Shown piece by piece: positions 9,665 to 18,837 of a DNA stretch of 64,000 nt; position 1 is the stretch's first letter; each line of letters begins with the position of its first letter. Under the pieces are notes generated by a model. That model searched no databases. It was not told where the DNA came from and saw only the letters and a program-made list of their open reading frames with translations. The position numbers were made by a program, and so were the translations under genes. Source of the DNA: CALVGQ01 sp964370435 (GTDB taxonomy: Bacteria; Bacillota_I; Bacilli_A; Erysipelotrichales; Erysipelotrichaceae); NCBI GenBank assembly GCA_964370435.1, contig CAYJJG010000005.1, forward strand, positions 50,221 through 114,220, in the 5' to 3' direction.

Positions 9665-10882
9665 TTATTCTTGGATTTGAGCAACCATATCATCAAGTAA
9701 TTCTTGTGTTGATTTTGAATAATCTTTAGCTTCTAACACTGTTCCAAGTGCTTCAGCTGGTGCCCAATATGTTCCTAAAACATCTTTTTGAGAAGTTGCA
9801 TATTGTGATTGATTAGCAAGTGCAGCAAGTGCAGCATCAGCTAATACAGCCTCTGATTGAGCAACATTGATATTAGCAGGTCCCATTTGACGAACTTCGA
9901 AACGAGTTAATTGGTTAGCTTCGTTTGTTAACCAAGCAGCTAAATCCATTGCTTCTACTGGGAATTCAGTTTGTGAATTAACACCCATTAATTTGTATCC
10001 AGCAAATGATCCCATTTGAACTGCACCATCAGCTGTATTGTATGTTGGAAGTTTAGTTGCAGCATAGTTTTCAGCTAATGCTTCTGAAACAGTTCCAGCC
10101 ATCCAAGTACCTGATACACCAGCAGCGATTGAACCATCTTGTAAACCAGCAGTTAATACTGCATCATCACCAGTTAAGAATGCTGGGTGAGCAGTGATTG
10201 CTTTAATAGCTTCTGCAGCTTCTACACCATTAGCATCGTTGAAGTTTGTATCTTGTTTTCCATCTTCACCAATTGATAATACTCCACCATTTCCTAAGAA
10301 GAATGATGCAATATACCAACCATTAGATACATCCATGAATACTTTTTTACCAGCAGCATCAGCTACATCTAACATTGTTTCAAATGATTCAACATCAGTT
10401 GCTGTGAATACGCTTGAATTATAATACATGAAATATCCATTATCAGCTGTCATTGGATAAGCATAAAGTTGACCGTCAATTGATGCAGCATCAATTGTAC
10501 CAGGTGCATAAATTTCTGAGAAATTTTCAGTATTTCTAGTTACTTTATATAAAGCACCAGCATTTACTAAATCACGAATTTGATCATTTGCAAACGCAAA
10601 CACATCAGCAGCAGCTTCTGGATCTTCTAAGTACTTAGTTTTAGCATCAGGTTCTCCAACTACACCTAATGTAATGTCCCAAGTTGTTTCAGGATAAGCA
10701 GCTTTGAAATCTTCAATCATTGTCCCAAGCATAGCTTGATCATCTTGCGACCCCCAAACTCTTAATGAAACTGATTTCATTTCATCTGAACCACCATCTC
10801 CACTTGGCTCATCAGTTGTTCCTGTAGAACAACCAGTAAATGTTAAAATTGCAGCAAGAAACAAAACTAATAATTTTTTCAT
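9665..10882 (-). CDS. malE: Maltodextrin-binding lipoprotein MalE
   Basis: A 405-residue extracellular solute-binding protein (family 1) anchored as a lipoprotein: MKKLLVLFLAAILTFTGC, lipidated at Cys18, followed by a Ser/Thr/Gly/Asp-rich linker. The mature part begins VSLRVWGSQDDQAMLGTMI and contains the typical YPMTADNGYFMYYNS region. I use the ATG at 10882 because it has GGGAGGAAG just upstream; the in-frame GTG at 10900 lies within that ribosome binding site. The substrate is inferred from the malFG, amylase and malQ neighbours. A strong promoter flanked by two LacI/CcpA-type operators lies immediately upstream, making this the first gene of the five-gene operon. Confidence 0.9.
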   Translation of the reverse strand: MKKLLVLFLAAILTFTGCSTGTTDEPSGDGGSDEMKSVSLRVWGSQDDQAMLGTMIEDFKAAYPETTWDITLGVVGEPDAKTKYLEDPEAAADVFAFANDQIRDLVNAGALYKVTRNTENFSEIYAPGTIDAASIDGQLYAYPMTADNGYFMYYNSSVFTATDVESFETMLDVADAAGKKVFMDVSNGWYIASFFLGNGGVLSIGEDGKQDTNFNDANGVEAAEAIKAITAHPAFLTGDDAVLTAGLQDGSIAAGVSGTWMAGTVSEALAENYAATKLPTYNTADGAVQMGSFAGYKLMGVNSQTEFPVEAMDLAAWLTNEANQLTRFEVRQMGPANINVAQSEAVLADAALAALANQSQYATSQKDVLGTYWAPAEALGTVLEAKDYSKSTQELLDDMVAQIQE

Positions 10883-10906
10883 TCTTTCTCTTCCTCCCAC
10901 GTTTAT

Positions 10907-10963
10907 GAAAACGTTTTCTTAACTACATAGTACACAATATTTATAAACTATGCAAGCGTTTTC
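10907..10963 (-). promoter_or_regulatory. malE operon promoter flanked by two operators
   Basis: On the minus strand, -35 TTGCAT (10950-10955) and -10 TACTAT (10927-10932) are spaced by exactly 17 bases. The palindrome GAAAACGTTTTC (10907-10918) lies just downstream of the -10, over the expected start site. A second, asymmetric site, AGAAAACGCTTGCA on the minus strand (about 10951-10964), overlaps the -35 and matches the catabolite-response-element pattern. One may serve the LacI-type repressor and the other CcpA; which binds which is inference. Confidence 0.8.
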
Positions 10964-11483
10964 TTTTTTTATTTTTATTTTTTTAATTTTTCCATTAAAT
11001 TATAGATAAAATTACATTACTTTCTTTATAGTATGTTAAATGACACTTAAAATATGAAAATAAACATAAATTATTATATAAATAAAATAATTACTTTTGT
11101 ATTTCCTAACTGTAGAAAATTTTAAATCCTATTTTTCTAACAAGTAGTATTCTAATAAAAATAGACCTATACATTAGAAGGCATCAGCTTGATATCTCCC
11201 TATAAGTCCATTTCGTTAATCCCACCAAAACGCTCAGACAGTAGCATCTTTTAGCTGTGTAGGTAAATTTTTGATGTTGTCTAGCTCTTGTTCTACTATA
11301 CAGTAGCAAATCGGTTCATTTCAATAGCGCACAAACTAAACATACTAGTAATAATTTCTCTAGCTACTATTTTCATTTGTAAGAAAAGCCATTATATAAA
11401 ATTTATTTAACTGCTCAAAATAACGCTTTTGATTGTTTAATTTTGACTATAGCATTATTCAATGTAGTTTATACAAGTATCGC
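10964..11483. other. Non-coding, probably decayed DNA downstream of the mal promoter
   Basis: About 520 bases with no intact gene. On the minus strand, short in-frame pieces can be read that look like parts of one broken small protein: a 26-codon piece starting MKIVAREIITSMF (minus strand, near 11370), followed in other frames by VEQELDNIKNLPTQLKDATV and ERFGGINEMDL. I do not recognise the parent protein. The first 200 bases are very AT-rich and hold nothing I can name. Confidence 0.4.
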
Positions 11484-11779
11484 TCATTTTTTACGCAATC
11501 TTATTGTCATTATTATCGGAGCACGCTCTTTATCAAAAGGCACCTCATAGAAACCATCAACTACAAATCCTGCTTGGAATGCCACGTTGAGAATATTCTT
11601 ATTGAACGATGATAGTAGTTTTGCAGCATAGGTTGTCCTTCAATTGCAATATCTTTATTTATACAGTTTGTAAAATAATCACCATTTTCATAAGTAAAAC
11701 AAGGATGATGTGTTGTAAAAACAAAAACACCATCGTGATCAAGCATTTCGAAAACTGCTTTGAATAATGAAGCTATTTC
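11484..11779 (-). pseudogene. Relic of a class I SAM-dependent methyltransferase (C-terminal part, frameshifted)
   Basis: On the minus strand the frame EIASLFKAVFEMLDHDGVFV, TTHHPC and LQNYYHRS is read from about 11779, then the reading frame shifts near 11600 and continues as NILNVAFQAGFVVDGFYEVP to RLRKK and a TGA ending at 11484. The FxFTTHHPC and YYHRS blocks and the C-terminal GFxVxGFYE-P block are typical of the last third of small SAM-dependent methyltransferases. No N-terminal SAM-binding motif is left upstream; the residues before it are interrupted by stops. It is therefore a dead remnant. It sits at the edge of the accessory patch that carries the UvrA-like and MarR genes. Confidence 0.7.
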
Positions 11780-11917
11780 AGATATTCATTATGAAATTTT
11801 TCCTCTCTATTATATGGAATTAATTTTCACTATACTTATACCAATCTCTTTTAGGATTAATTGGAACACCGTAAAATCTTGAAATGATAAATTTGTCTGA
11901 GATTTTCTACATGTGCA

Positions 11918-14368
11918 TTAAACTAAAAATTTTCCTGTTATACTCTTTTCATTAACTGCAAGCTCAAAAGGTGTGCCAGTAGCTATAATTTCTCCACCTT
12001 TATCACCACCCTGCGCACCAAGTTCAATGATGTAATCACTCTTAGATAAAATAGCTGAATTATGCTCAATTACAAATACTGAGTTGCCCTGAGATACTAA
12101 TTTTCTAAGCAATTCTAAAAGCTTTTCACTATCTGAGGGATGAAGTCCTGTGGTTGGCTCATCTAAAAGATATACTGTGTTACCTGAGCTTCCCTTTGCG
12201 AGTTCTTTTGAGAGTTTTAGTCTTTGACATTCGCCTCCAGAGAGCGTTGTAGTAGATTGTCCGAGTTTTAGATAAGCGAGTCCAACTTGATTTATAACAC
12301 TGAGTTTTTTATGAATTTCTTTGTTTTTCTCAAAAAACTCAAGATTTTCAAGAATTGTCATATTTAAAATATCAGAAATACTTTTATCTTTGTATGTTAC
12401 CGATAGTACTTTCTTCTTAAACCTATGCCCCTTACAAACTGGACAGGTAACTTCAACATCATCTAAAAACTGCATATCAAGCGCAATTACTCCAAGACCT
12501 TCACATTTTTCGCAACGTCCGCCTTTAACATTAAACGAAAAATCAGAAGGTTTAAGTTTTAGATTTTTTGCTTCACTTTGAGAAGAAAACAGCTCTCTAA
12601 TTAGCGTAAAAACTTCTGTATATGTTGCAACATTACTTCTACTTTGCCTTCCTATTGGGGTTTGGTCAATTTTAATTATCGCTGAAATATAGTCAAACCC
12701 ATTAATAGACTCAGCATTTTTTCTCCGCTCTAGCACATCAAAAACAAGGCTACTTTTACCACTTCCTGAAACACCAGCAAAAGAAACAAGCTGACCAAGC
12801 GGGATATCGACACAAACATTTTTAAGATTATGTGCTGTAGCATTTTTAATCTCTATAAATCTGTTACACTCTATTTTTTTATCATTAGGTTTTGGTTTTT
12901 CTGCTCTCAAATACTTTGCTGTCATTGAAGTCTCAAATTGTGAAACCTCTGAAACTGTACCGCTTGCAACAATTTCTCCACCAAGAGATCCGGCATTAGG
13001 ACCAAAATCAATCACATAGTCACACTGCTTTACAAAATCCATATCGTGTTCAATCACAAGAACTGTATTACCAAGTTCACGCAGTTTTTTTATTGCCATT
13101 AACAATTGCTCAGTATCTCGCGGATGAAGTCCTGTGGTTGGTTCATCTAAAATATAAAGCACTCCTGTAAGACCACTTTCTAAAATGTTTACCAGTCTTA
13201 TTCGCTGACTTTCGCCGCCTGAAAGTGTGCTAACAGGACGATCAATTGAAAGATATTCCAATCCGATTTTTACAATGCCTTGTGTTCTTTTAGAAATATC
13301 TTTGATAACAACAGCTGCAATTTCATTGGCAGATGGCGATAAACTATTTTGTGTATCTTTAAGAAACTGAGCAAGTTTAGACATTGAGTATGTACTTACT
13401 TCTACGATAGTTTTTCCACCAAGTTTTGCAGTTCTTCCATCAAAACCAAGCCTTGTTCCACCACATTGATCACAAGGTGTGCTTACAATGGCATTAGCAA
13501 TCACCGTGTTGGTAACTTTTTTTGTAGCAGATTCCACTACCTTTTTGTTTACAAAAGTTCTAAGACCCTCAACATAACCATCCATTACACGCTTAGGCTT
13601 TTTGATATTTGAAAAACGCTTTGTAAACTCCTCACTGTCCACCCCATCAAGTAGTACTAGCATTTCAAGTTCATTAAAATCTTTAACAGGTTTTGTAACA
13701 TCAAAAGTAAACCCGTAGTGCTTACCACAAGCCTCATGAACAGCTGAATAATGCTCCCAAAAAGTCGAATTACCCCAAATTTTGATAGCCCCCTCTTTGA
13801 TAGTAAGGTTTGTATCAATTATCTTAGAAAAATCTATATCTTTCACTACACCAACACCATTACACTTGGGACAAGCTCCCTCGGTTTTATTAAAAGAAAA
13901 GTTTGCCATACTAAGATGGTGTAGCTTGGTTTTACAATGTGGACAAGTAGTATCGTTAAAGTCAATTTCTTCATCTATGTCAAAATTCGGTAGAATTTCT
14001 CCCATACAATTAGGACATATTCGAGTTGCTAGTTTTGCATATAATATTCTAAGATAAGTTAGTATTTCGGTGTATGTCCCTACTGTTGAGCGTGGATTTT
14101 TTGAAAGTATCCTTTGACCAACAGCTATAGATGGTGATAGTCCAACAATACTGTCTACCTGTGGTTTATTAAGTCCGTCAGTCACCATACCCATCGACTC
14201 TAAATATTGGCGTTGGCATTCTTTTTGTAAAATATCCATAGCAAAACTACTTTTTCCTGAACCTGATACACCAGTGAGCGCTACAAGTTTATATTTTGGT
14301 ATTTCCACCGATATATTTTTAAGATTATGTTCTCTAGCTCCTGTTACTTTAATAAAATCGTTTTTCAT
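11918..14368 (-). CDS. UvrA-like ABC ATPase lacking the UvrB-binding domain (class II UvrA / drug-resistance type)
   Basis: An 816-residue protein with two UvrA-type ATPase halves: Walker A GVSGSGKSSFAMDIL and GVSGSGKSSLVFDVL, signatures LSGGESQRIRL and LSGGECQRLKL, and Walker B ILDEPTTGLHP and LLDEPTTGLHP. Zinc-binding cysteine sets are present (CPNC..CPHC, CPKC..CDQC, CEKC..CPVC). Canonical UvrA is about 940 residues; here the segment from the first ATPase to the first zinc module is short and the UvrB-interaction domain is missing. Such proteins are known as UvrA2 or DrrC-like and are linked to resistance to DNA-binding drugs rather than standard repair. It overlaps the marR stop/start (ATGA at 14368), so the two are co-translated under a MarR-controlled promoter. 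Codon and base use look less AT-biased than in the neighbours, which suggests transfer. Confidence 0.85.
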   Translation of the reverse strand: MKNDFIKVTGAREHNLKNISVEIPKYKLVALTGVSGSGKSSFAMDILQKECQRQYLESMGMVTDGLNKPQVDSIVGLSPSIAVGQRILSKNPRSTVGTYTEILTYLRILYAKLATRICPNCMGEILPNFDIDEEIDFNDTTCPHCKTKLHHLSMANFSFNKTEGACPKCNGVGVVKDIDFSKIIDTNLTIKEGAIKIWGNSTFWEHYSAVHEACGKHYGFTFDVTKPVKDFNELEMLVLLDGVDSEEFTKRFSNIKKPKRVMDGYVEGLRTFVNKKVVESATKKVTNTVIANAIVSTPCDQCGGTRLGFDGRTAKLGGKTIVEVSTYSMSKLAQFLKDTQNSLSPSANEIAAVVIKDISKRTQGIVKIGLEYLSIDRPVSTLSGGESQRIRLVNILESGLTGVLYILDEPTTGLHPRDTEQLLMAIKKLRELGNTVLVIEHDMDFVKQCDYVIDFGPNAGSLGGEIVASGTVSEVSQFETSMTAKYLRAEKPKPNDKKIECNRFIEIKNATAHNLKNVCVDIPLGQLVSFAGVSGSGKSSLVFDVLERRKNAESINGFDYISAIIKIDQTPIGRQSRSNVATYTEVFTLIRELFSSQSEAKNLKLKPSDFSFNVKGGRCEKCEGLGVIALDMQFLDDVEVTCPVCKGHRFKKKVLSVTYKDKSISDILNMTILENLEFFEKNKEIHKKLSVINQVGLAYLKLGQSTTTLSGGECQRLKLSKELAKGSSGNTVYLLDEPTTGLHPSDSEKLLELLRKLVSQGNSVFVIEHNSAILSKSDYIIELGAQGGDKGGEIIATGTPFELAVNEKSITGKFLV

Positions 14369-14781
14369 TAGTCCTCCAATAGATAATCAGCCATAAAGTT
14401 TAGTATTTCCGTAAACACAGCTTTTTTATCATTTGAAAAATTTGCATCTACTGCATTCATGAGGGAAGCAGATTTCGCATCTTTGCTATTTTGAATTAAA
14501 CTTTCAGCAAGAGAAAGATAAGTAACTCTCTTATCTTCGGTTGACTGTGTTTTAATAACTAAACCTTTATTTGCCAATTCATTAACTTTTTGTGTTGTTG
14601 CAGGGCGAGAAAGATTGAGCCTATCAGCAAGTTCACTAACTGTCATACTCTGCTTGTGGTTAATAATAAACAGTTGCAAAACATCTGAATAGGGTAAAAC
14701 ACTACCGATTTCACTCTCTCTAATATTTTTATAACTATCGATATCAACTGCACTCATAAACTTAAAATATGCTTCTCTCAT
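14368..14781 (-). CDS. MarR-family transcriptional regulator
   Basis: A 137-residue winged-helix regulator. The recognition region reads MTVSELADRLNLSRPATTQK followed by VNELANKGLVIKTQSTEDKR, the standard MarR helix-turn-helix and wing with the D-x-R pair. It is preceded by GGGGGTAAT and the promoter/operator at 14796-14870, and it overlaps the UvrA-like gene by four bases, forming a two-gene operon. By analogy with other MarR-controlled drug-resistance operons, it probably represses itself and the UvrA-like gene until a toxic ligand binds; the ligand is unknown. Confidence 0.9.
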   Translation of the reverse strand: MREAYFKFMSAVDIDSYKNIRESEIGSVLPYSDVLQLFIINHKQSMTVSELADRLNLSRPATTQKVNELANKGLVIKTQSTEDKRVTYLSLAESLIQNSKDAKSASLMNAVDANFSNDKKAVFTEILNFMADYLLED

Positions 14782-14795
14782 ATATTACCCCCACT

Positions 14796-14870
14796 ATATA
14801 GTTTCAATATTGGAATTATATTACAGTGTTAATCAAAAGTCAATATAGTTTCAATTATGAAACTATATTG
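14796..14870 (-). promoter_or_regulatory. marR-uvrA-like promoter with two MarR-type dyads
   Basis: Minus-strand -35 TTGACT (14838-14843) and a perfect -10 TATAAT (14815-14820) with a 17-base spacer. A 30-bp dyad with 13-bp arms CAATATAGTTTCA / TGAAACTATATTG (14841-14870) abuts the -35, and a degraded second copy of the same element (TATAGTTTCA...TGGAATTATA, about 14798-14820) covers the -10. This is the usual layout for autorepression by a MarR protein. Confidence 0.85.
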
Positions 14871-14922
14871 ATAATCTTAATATAAATATCGTCTTGTATT
14901 GAATAGATTTGTAGACTAAAAT

Positions 14923-14957
14923 AAACTCTTTACCAAAATTGAACTGGTAAAGAGTTT
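14923..14957 (-). terminator. Terminator after the small membrane protein gene
   Basis: Perfect 13-bp stem AAACTCTTTACCA / TGGTAAAGAGTTT (14923-14935, 14945-14957) with a 9-base loop, in the gap between the membrane protein stop and the marR promoter. Confidence 0.75.
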
Positions 14958-15039
14958 ATAACTTGTTAGTATTGTTTTATGCCATTTAATTTCATCAAGA
15001 ACATTACTATTGATTGTCAATTATATAGGGTATATTATT

Positions 15040-15501
15040 TTACGTTTCATTTTTATTTCTAACAGACAATATTAACATAACAATAGATACTATTATGAAA
15101 ATATAATTCCCTAATTGACCTGGGGCAGTTTCAAGAGTTGGTAGAGGTTTGACAATACCAATCAAAATTCTTCCTGAATATTCTACAAACATTAATACAT
15201 AAAAAAACAAAATGAGCGCTTTATATCTTAGTGCTACAAGTAAATACACAAAACCTAAAAGAATTTGAGAAAGTCCCCAGAATGCAAAGATAGAAATTAC
15301 TGCATTTGCTCCATCTGTGCTAAATTGATCTAAGGGTATCGTTGCAATTGACTGTGCTCCTCCATCTAGCGCAAATATATGATGCTTACTTCGCCAAAGA
15401 GTTACAGCAGTTAATACATAAAAAACATAAAGCGCTATTTTATTGCCAGTAAAGGTGTTATCTATAGTTTTGGGAAAAATTTGATTTAATATTGATTTCA
15501 T
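15040..15501 (-). CDS. Small integral membrane protein, DoxX-like
   Basis: A 153-residue protein with four hydrophobic segments (about residues 22-40, 62-85, 90-112 and 128-147) and no signal for secretion beyond these. The four-helix layout with short loops resembles DoxX/DUF-type small membrane proteins, but I see no diagnostic motif, so the family call is tentative. The start at 15501 has GGAGATATTC upstream. It stands alone between two terminators/promoters, next to the MarR/UvrA-like operon, and may belong to the same acquired patch. A dyad 22-44 bases upstream could be its operator. Confidence 0.5.
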   Translation of the reverse strand: MKSILNQIFPKTIDNTFTGNKIALYVFYVLTAVTLWRSKHHIFALDGGAQSIATIPLDQFSTDGANAVISIFAFWGLSQILLGFVYLLVALRYKALILFFYVLMFVEYSGRILIGIVKPLPTLETAPGQLGNYIFIIVSIVMLILSVRNKNET

Positions 15502-15522
15502 GAATATCTCCTATTTTAGAAC

Positions 15523-15544
15523 AACCTGCAAATATTGCATGGTT
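15523..15544. promoter_or_regulatory. Imperfect dyad upstream of the small membrane protein gene
   Basis: AACCTGCAA-ATA-TTGCATGGTT is an almost perfect inverted repeat (one unpaired base) placed between the gene start and a TATAAT-like -10 on the minus strand near 15560. It has the look of an operator; the regulator is unknown. Confidence 0.4.
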
Positions 15545-15635
15545 CAACATTGGTATAATTATAATAGCTGTAAATTAAAAATTAATGTAGAATTGATACA
15601 ATAAAGCACTCTTAAATTTTTAGTTTTTAGAAACT

Positions 15636-16952
15636 TTATTTCTCTTTTTTTGACATTAAAATTATATTTTCAACATGATTAGTGAATGGGAAACAATCTA
15701 CCGGTTGAATCACTTGAATCTTATATCCATTCTTCTTTAAATAATCACAATCTCTTTTTTGTGTAACTGGATTACAAGATACATATACTATTTTTCTTGG
15801 CTTTAGTTTTACTAAGGAGCTTAGAAATAGTTCATTACTTCCCTCTCTTGCAGGATCCATAATAACACAGTCATAGCGTTCTTTAGTACTGGCTGCATTA
15901 GACATAAACTTACTACAATCCATAGTATAAAATTGTGCATTACTAATTTTATTTAATTTAGCATTGTTGATTGCTTGCTTAATACTCTCAGAGTTAATAT
16001 CAACACCAACTACTTTTTTACACTGACGTGAAGCTGCTAAACTAATTGTTCCTACCCCACAATACGTATCTAATACAGCATCATTACTTTTTAAATCGGC
16101 CATTTTTAATGCTTGTTGATAAAGTACATTAGTTTGAACTGGATTGACTTGATAAAAAGTTTTAGCACCAATATAAAAATCTAAACCGCATAAGTTATCT
16201 TTAATCACTCCACTACCATAAATAATTTTATCTTGGTTACCCAATACAACACTAGTAGATCTGGTGTTAACATTCATCGTAACGGTTGTAATGTTGGGGT
16301 GCTTTTCTCTTAGTTTTTGAACAAAATTCTTACTTCCACCAAAAACATTATTAGCTAATACGAAACATACTAATACTTCATTATAAGCATGGGAAACACG
16401 TATTAATACATGGCGAAGTAATCCAGTTCTACGATTTTCATCATAAGCACTATATTTCATTTTATTTGCTAAATCCACTATCGTAATCAGTATTTCATTA
16501 GCCTTTTGGTTTTGAATCATACAGTCTTTGATTTCACACACACTATGACTATCTTCTTCATAAATACCGGCAATTATTCGCTTATTTTTATCCTGAGAAA
16601 ATGTTGCAATAACTTTATGACGATAATGTGATGGATCTTCCATCATTATAATGGGATTAATTTTATTCTCTTTAAATAAGTTTTTAATTAAATCCATTTT
16701 AAAATTAAATTGACTTTCCTTTGTCATATGTTGCATATGACAGCCTCCACAACGTTCAAAATAAGGACAGGCCATTTTTTGACGTTGTTTAGAAGGTTCC
16801 AATATTTTTTTTAATTTAATATTCTTCTTATGAACATCCACCAACGCCACTTCATCGGCTAATAAATTACCAAGGGCATATTTCTTTTTATCTACTTCAA
16901 AAACTCCTTTTGCCTGAGCATTTAAATAACTACATTTTACTTTATATTCCAT
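15636..16952 (-). CDS. TrmA-family 23S rRNA (uracil-C5)-methyltransferase (RlmD/RlmCD-like)
   Basis: A 438-residue S-adenosylmethionine-dependent enzyme that methylates uracil in 23S rRNA. The N-terminal about 60 residues form a TRAM-like RNA-binding domain. An iron-sulphur motif follows with CPYFERCGGCHMQH (Cys62, Cys68, Cys71) and a fourth cysteine in SVCEIKDC. The SAM-binding motif is VLDTYCGVGTISLAA, preceded by the QVNPVQTN substrate loop; the catalytic cysteine is in VYVSCNPVTQKRD. Position specificity (U1939, U747 or both) cannot be told. It lies 8 bases after nadE, probably in the same transcript. Confidence 0.9.
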   Translation of the reverse strand: MEYKVKCSYLNAQAKGVFEVDKKKYALGNLLADEVALVDVHKKNIKLKKILEPSKQRQKMACPYFERCGGCHMQHMTKESQFNFKMDLIKNLFKENKINPIIMMEDPSHYRHKVIATFSQDKNKRIIAGIYEEDSHSVCEIKDCMIQNQKANEILITIVDLANKMKYSAYDENRRTGLLRHVLIRVSHAYNEVLVCFVLANNVFGGSKNFVQKLREKHPNITTVTMNVNTRSTSVVLGNQDKIIYGSGVIKDNLCGLDFYIGAKTFYQVNPVQTNVLYQQALKMADLKSNDAVLDTYCGVGTISLAASRQCKKVVGVDINSESIKQAINNAKLNKISNAQFYTMDCSKFMSNAASTKERYDCVIMDPAREGSNELFLSSLVKLKPRKIVYVSCNPVTQKRDCDYLKKNGYKIQVIQPVDCFPFTNHVENIILMSKKEK

Positions 16953-16959
16953 ACTCTTC

Positions 16960-18825
16960 TCATTTCCTATTTAATATTTTTTCTTTTAAACTTAAATACT
17001 GTTCACTATCAGTAACAGGCAGTTGTACCTCACGATAATCGCTTCCAAATGCTCCACGGCTGATCATGACTACTGGTGGTGTTTGCATTCTTTTAAAGAC
17101 ATTGCTCTTTAAAGTGTTCCTTATCCACTGTAAATCTTTTATAAACGAACTTGCATCATCTAATTTATAATACCTTAACCATTTACCCATTTCACCATTT
17201 AACAGTGTACCATCAAGATAACTTTCCATAATTTTCTCAATTGATACACAAGGATACTCCAATAATTTTTCAATTAACCAGTCGTGATAAAACCACTTCA
17301 TAGGGTCAAATTGAGCTTCTTTTAGTTCTGCACTAGGGGGCATTTCCCATGATATAACTTCATTGTCGATGGATGGGATTAAGTTTCTAGGTATAATTTC
17401 ATCCTTATATATATCATTAATCATTTCAGCTAATTCGAACAGTTGTACCTTAGTACAGTCACCCAGTGGACTAAGTGCTCCAATAGCATCTCCATATAAA
17501 GTACAATATCCTAGTGCTAATTCTACTTTATTACCATTATTTACAATTACTCCACCCTCTATTGAGGCAAAAGTTGATAATAAATGCCCACGTAGGCGTG
17601 CTTGAATGTTTTCATAAACTAAACTTGCATAAGTATCTTGATAACCATAAGACTTTATAGTTGTTAAGGTAGCTTCATCAACTTCTTCAATACTACCACT
17701 TATAAAACGAATATTGAGCTTATCTGCTATAGTTTTTGCATTGTTTTTAGTCTTGTCACTATTATATCTAGAAGATAGCCCATATCCCACTACACGATCA
17801 CTACCAATTGCTAAACAAAGTAAAGCAGCATTAATGGCACTATCAATGCCTCCTGATAATCCAATAATCCATGGGGGTTGTTGATGAAATAGTTGATCAT
17901 CAAAAGCTTTTATAGCACATAATAAGGCAGATACTACTTTATTCTTAGCAACCGGAAGACAATCTTCCTCTTTTAAATCGACCACTTTACACTCTTCTTT
18001 AAACTCCTCATTACAACGATTAATAAGCTTCCCTTGTTTATTGTATAAAGAACTATCACCATCGAAAACAACTACATTTTTACCTGTATTTTGCATACCG
18101 ACACAGTTAACATATACAAAATAAGGAAAATTATCTTGTGCTTTGTTGTATTTATTTTCAATAAGGCGATCTCGAGCACTTTCTTTATTTCTAGTCCATG
18201 GTGATGAAGATATATTAACAATCATCTCTACTCCTTGTTGAATATAACCTTCAGTAACATCAAAGCTATAGTCCTTACTCCATAAATCCTCACAAACTTC
18301 TAAACCAATACGATAAACTTGATTGTCTTTTTTTAGCACATATGATTTTAACTCCGCTACAGAATTTAAACCTTTTTGAGCACTCAATTCTAATGCTGAT
18401 AAAAAATAACGGCTATCATCAAAAATACGATAATCAGGATTAAGGTGTTTTACATAGCGATGCTCAACACTATCTTCTTTAGTAACCCATTGTTGTTGAT
18501 AAGCAAAATAAGCACAGTTTAATCTTATTCTTCTGCCATCTCTTCCGTGACTTACCCCATTATAGGGCAAAGTAGAAATATTACCATATATAATGGCTAT
18601 TGACTTAGACCAACTTAAAATTAACTCATTTGCTTGTTCAAGTTGATCACAAAAACTTTCATCAAGCCAAGTATCTCCAAGTAAATATCCACCAACGCAT
18701 TGCTCAGGAAAAACAATAAGATCTGCTTGTTGACTAACTGCATCCTCAATCATTGATTTCATCACTTTAAGATTGACTTCAATGTTACCGGCCCTAACTT
18801 CCATTTGTCCTAACGCTATCTTCAT
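16960..18825 (-). CDS. nadE: Glutamine-dependent NAD+ synthetase
   Basis: A 621-residue two-domain enzyme. The N-terminal nitrilase-like glutaminase domain carries the triad Glu41 (FPEQCVGGYL), a lysine near residue 126 (VKHLNP) and nucleophile Cys178 (GLEVCEDLW), giving ammonia from glutamine. The C-terminal synthetase domain starts near 305 and has the ATP pyrophosphatase P-loop LSGGIDSA (324-330). It amidates nicotinic acid adenine dinucleotide to NAD+, the last step of NAD synthesis. The length is close to that of the group of 600-640 residue bacterial enzymes. AGAGAGG precedes the ATG. It lies between the SNF2 helicase (12 bases upstream) and the rRNA methyltransferase. Confidence 0.95.
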   Translation of the reverse strand: MKIALGQMEVRAGNIEVNLKVMKSMIEDAVSQQADLIVFPEQCVGGYLLGDTWLDESFCDQLEQANELILSWSKSIAIIYGNISTLPYNGVSHGRDGRRIRLNCAYFAYQQQWVTKEDSVEHRYVKHLNPDYRIFDDSRYFLSALELSAQKGLNSVAELKSYVLKKDNQVYRIGLEVCEDLWSKDYSFDVTEGYIQQGVEMIVNISSSPWTRNKESARDRLIENKYNKAQDNFPYFVYVNCVGMQNTGKNVVVFDGDSSLYNKQGKLINRCNEEFKEECKVVDLKEEDCLPVAKNKVVSALLCAIKAFDDQLFHQQPPWIIGLSGGIDSAINAALLCLAIGSDRVVGYGLSSRYNSDKTKNNAKTIADKLNIRFISGSIEEVDEATLTTIKSYGYQDTYASLVYENIQARLRGHLLSTFASIEGGVIVNNGNKVELALGYCTLYGDAIGALSPLGDCTKVQLFELAEMINDIYKDEIIPRNLIPSIDNEVISWEMPPSAELKEAQFDPMKWFYHDWLIEKLLEYPCVSIEKIMESYLDGTLLNGEMGKWLRYYKLDDASSFIKDLQWIRNTLKSNVFKRMQTPPVVMISRGAFGSDYREVQLPVTDSEQYLSLKEKILNRK

Positions 18826-18837
18826 AAAAAACCTCTC

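Noticed and set aside
13782..14057. Plus-strand frames opposite the UvrA-like gene (also 12321-12581)
   Set aside because: Shadows of a conserved protein with full-length motifs on the minus strand; no ribosome binding sites.
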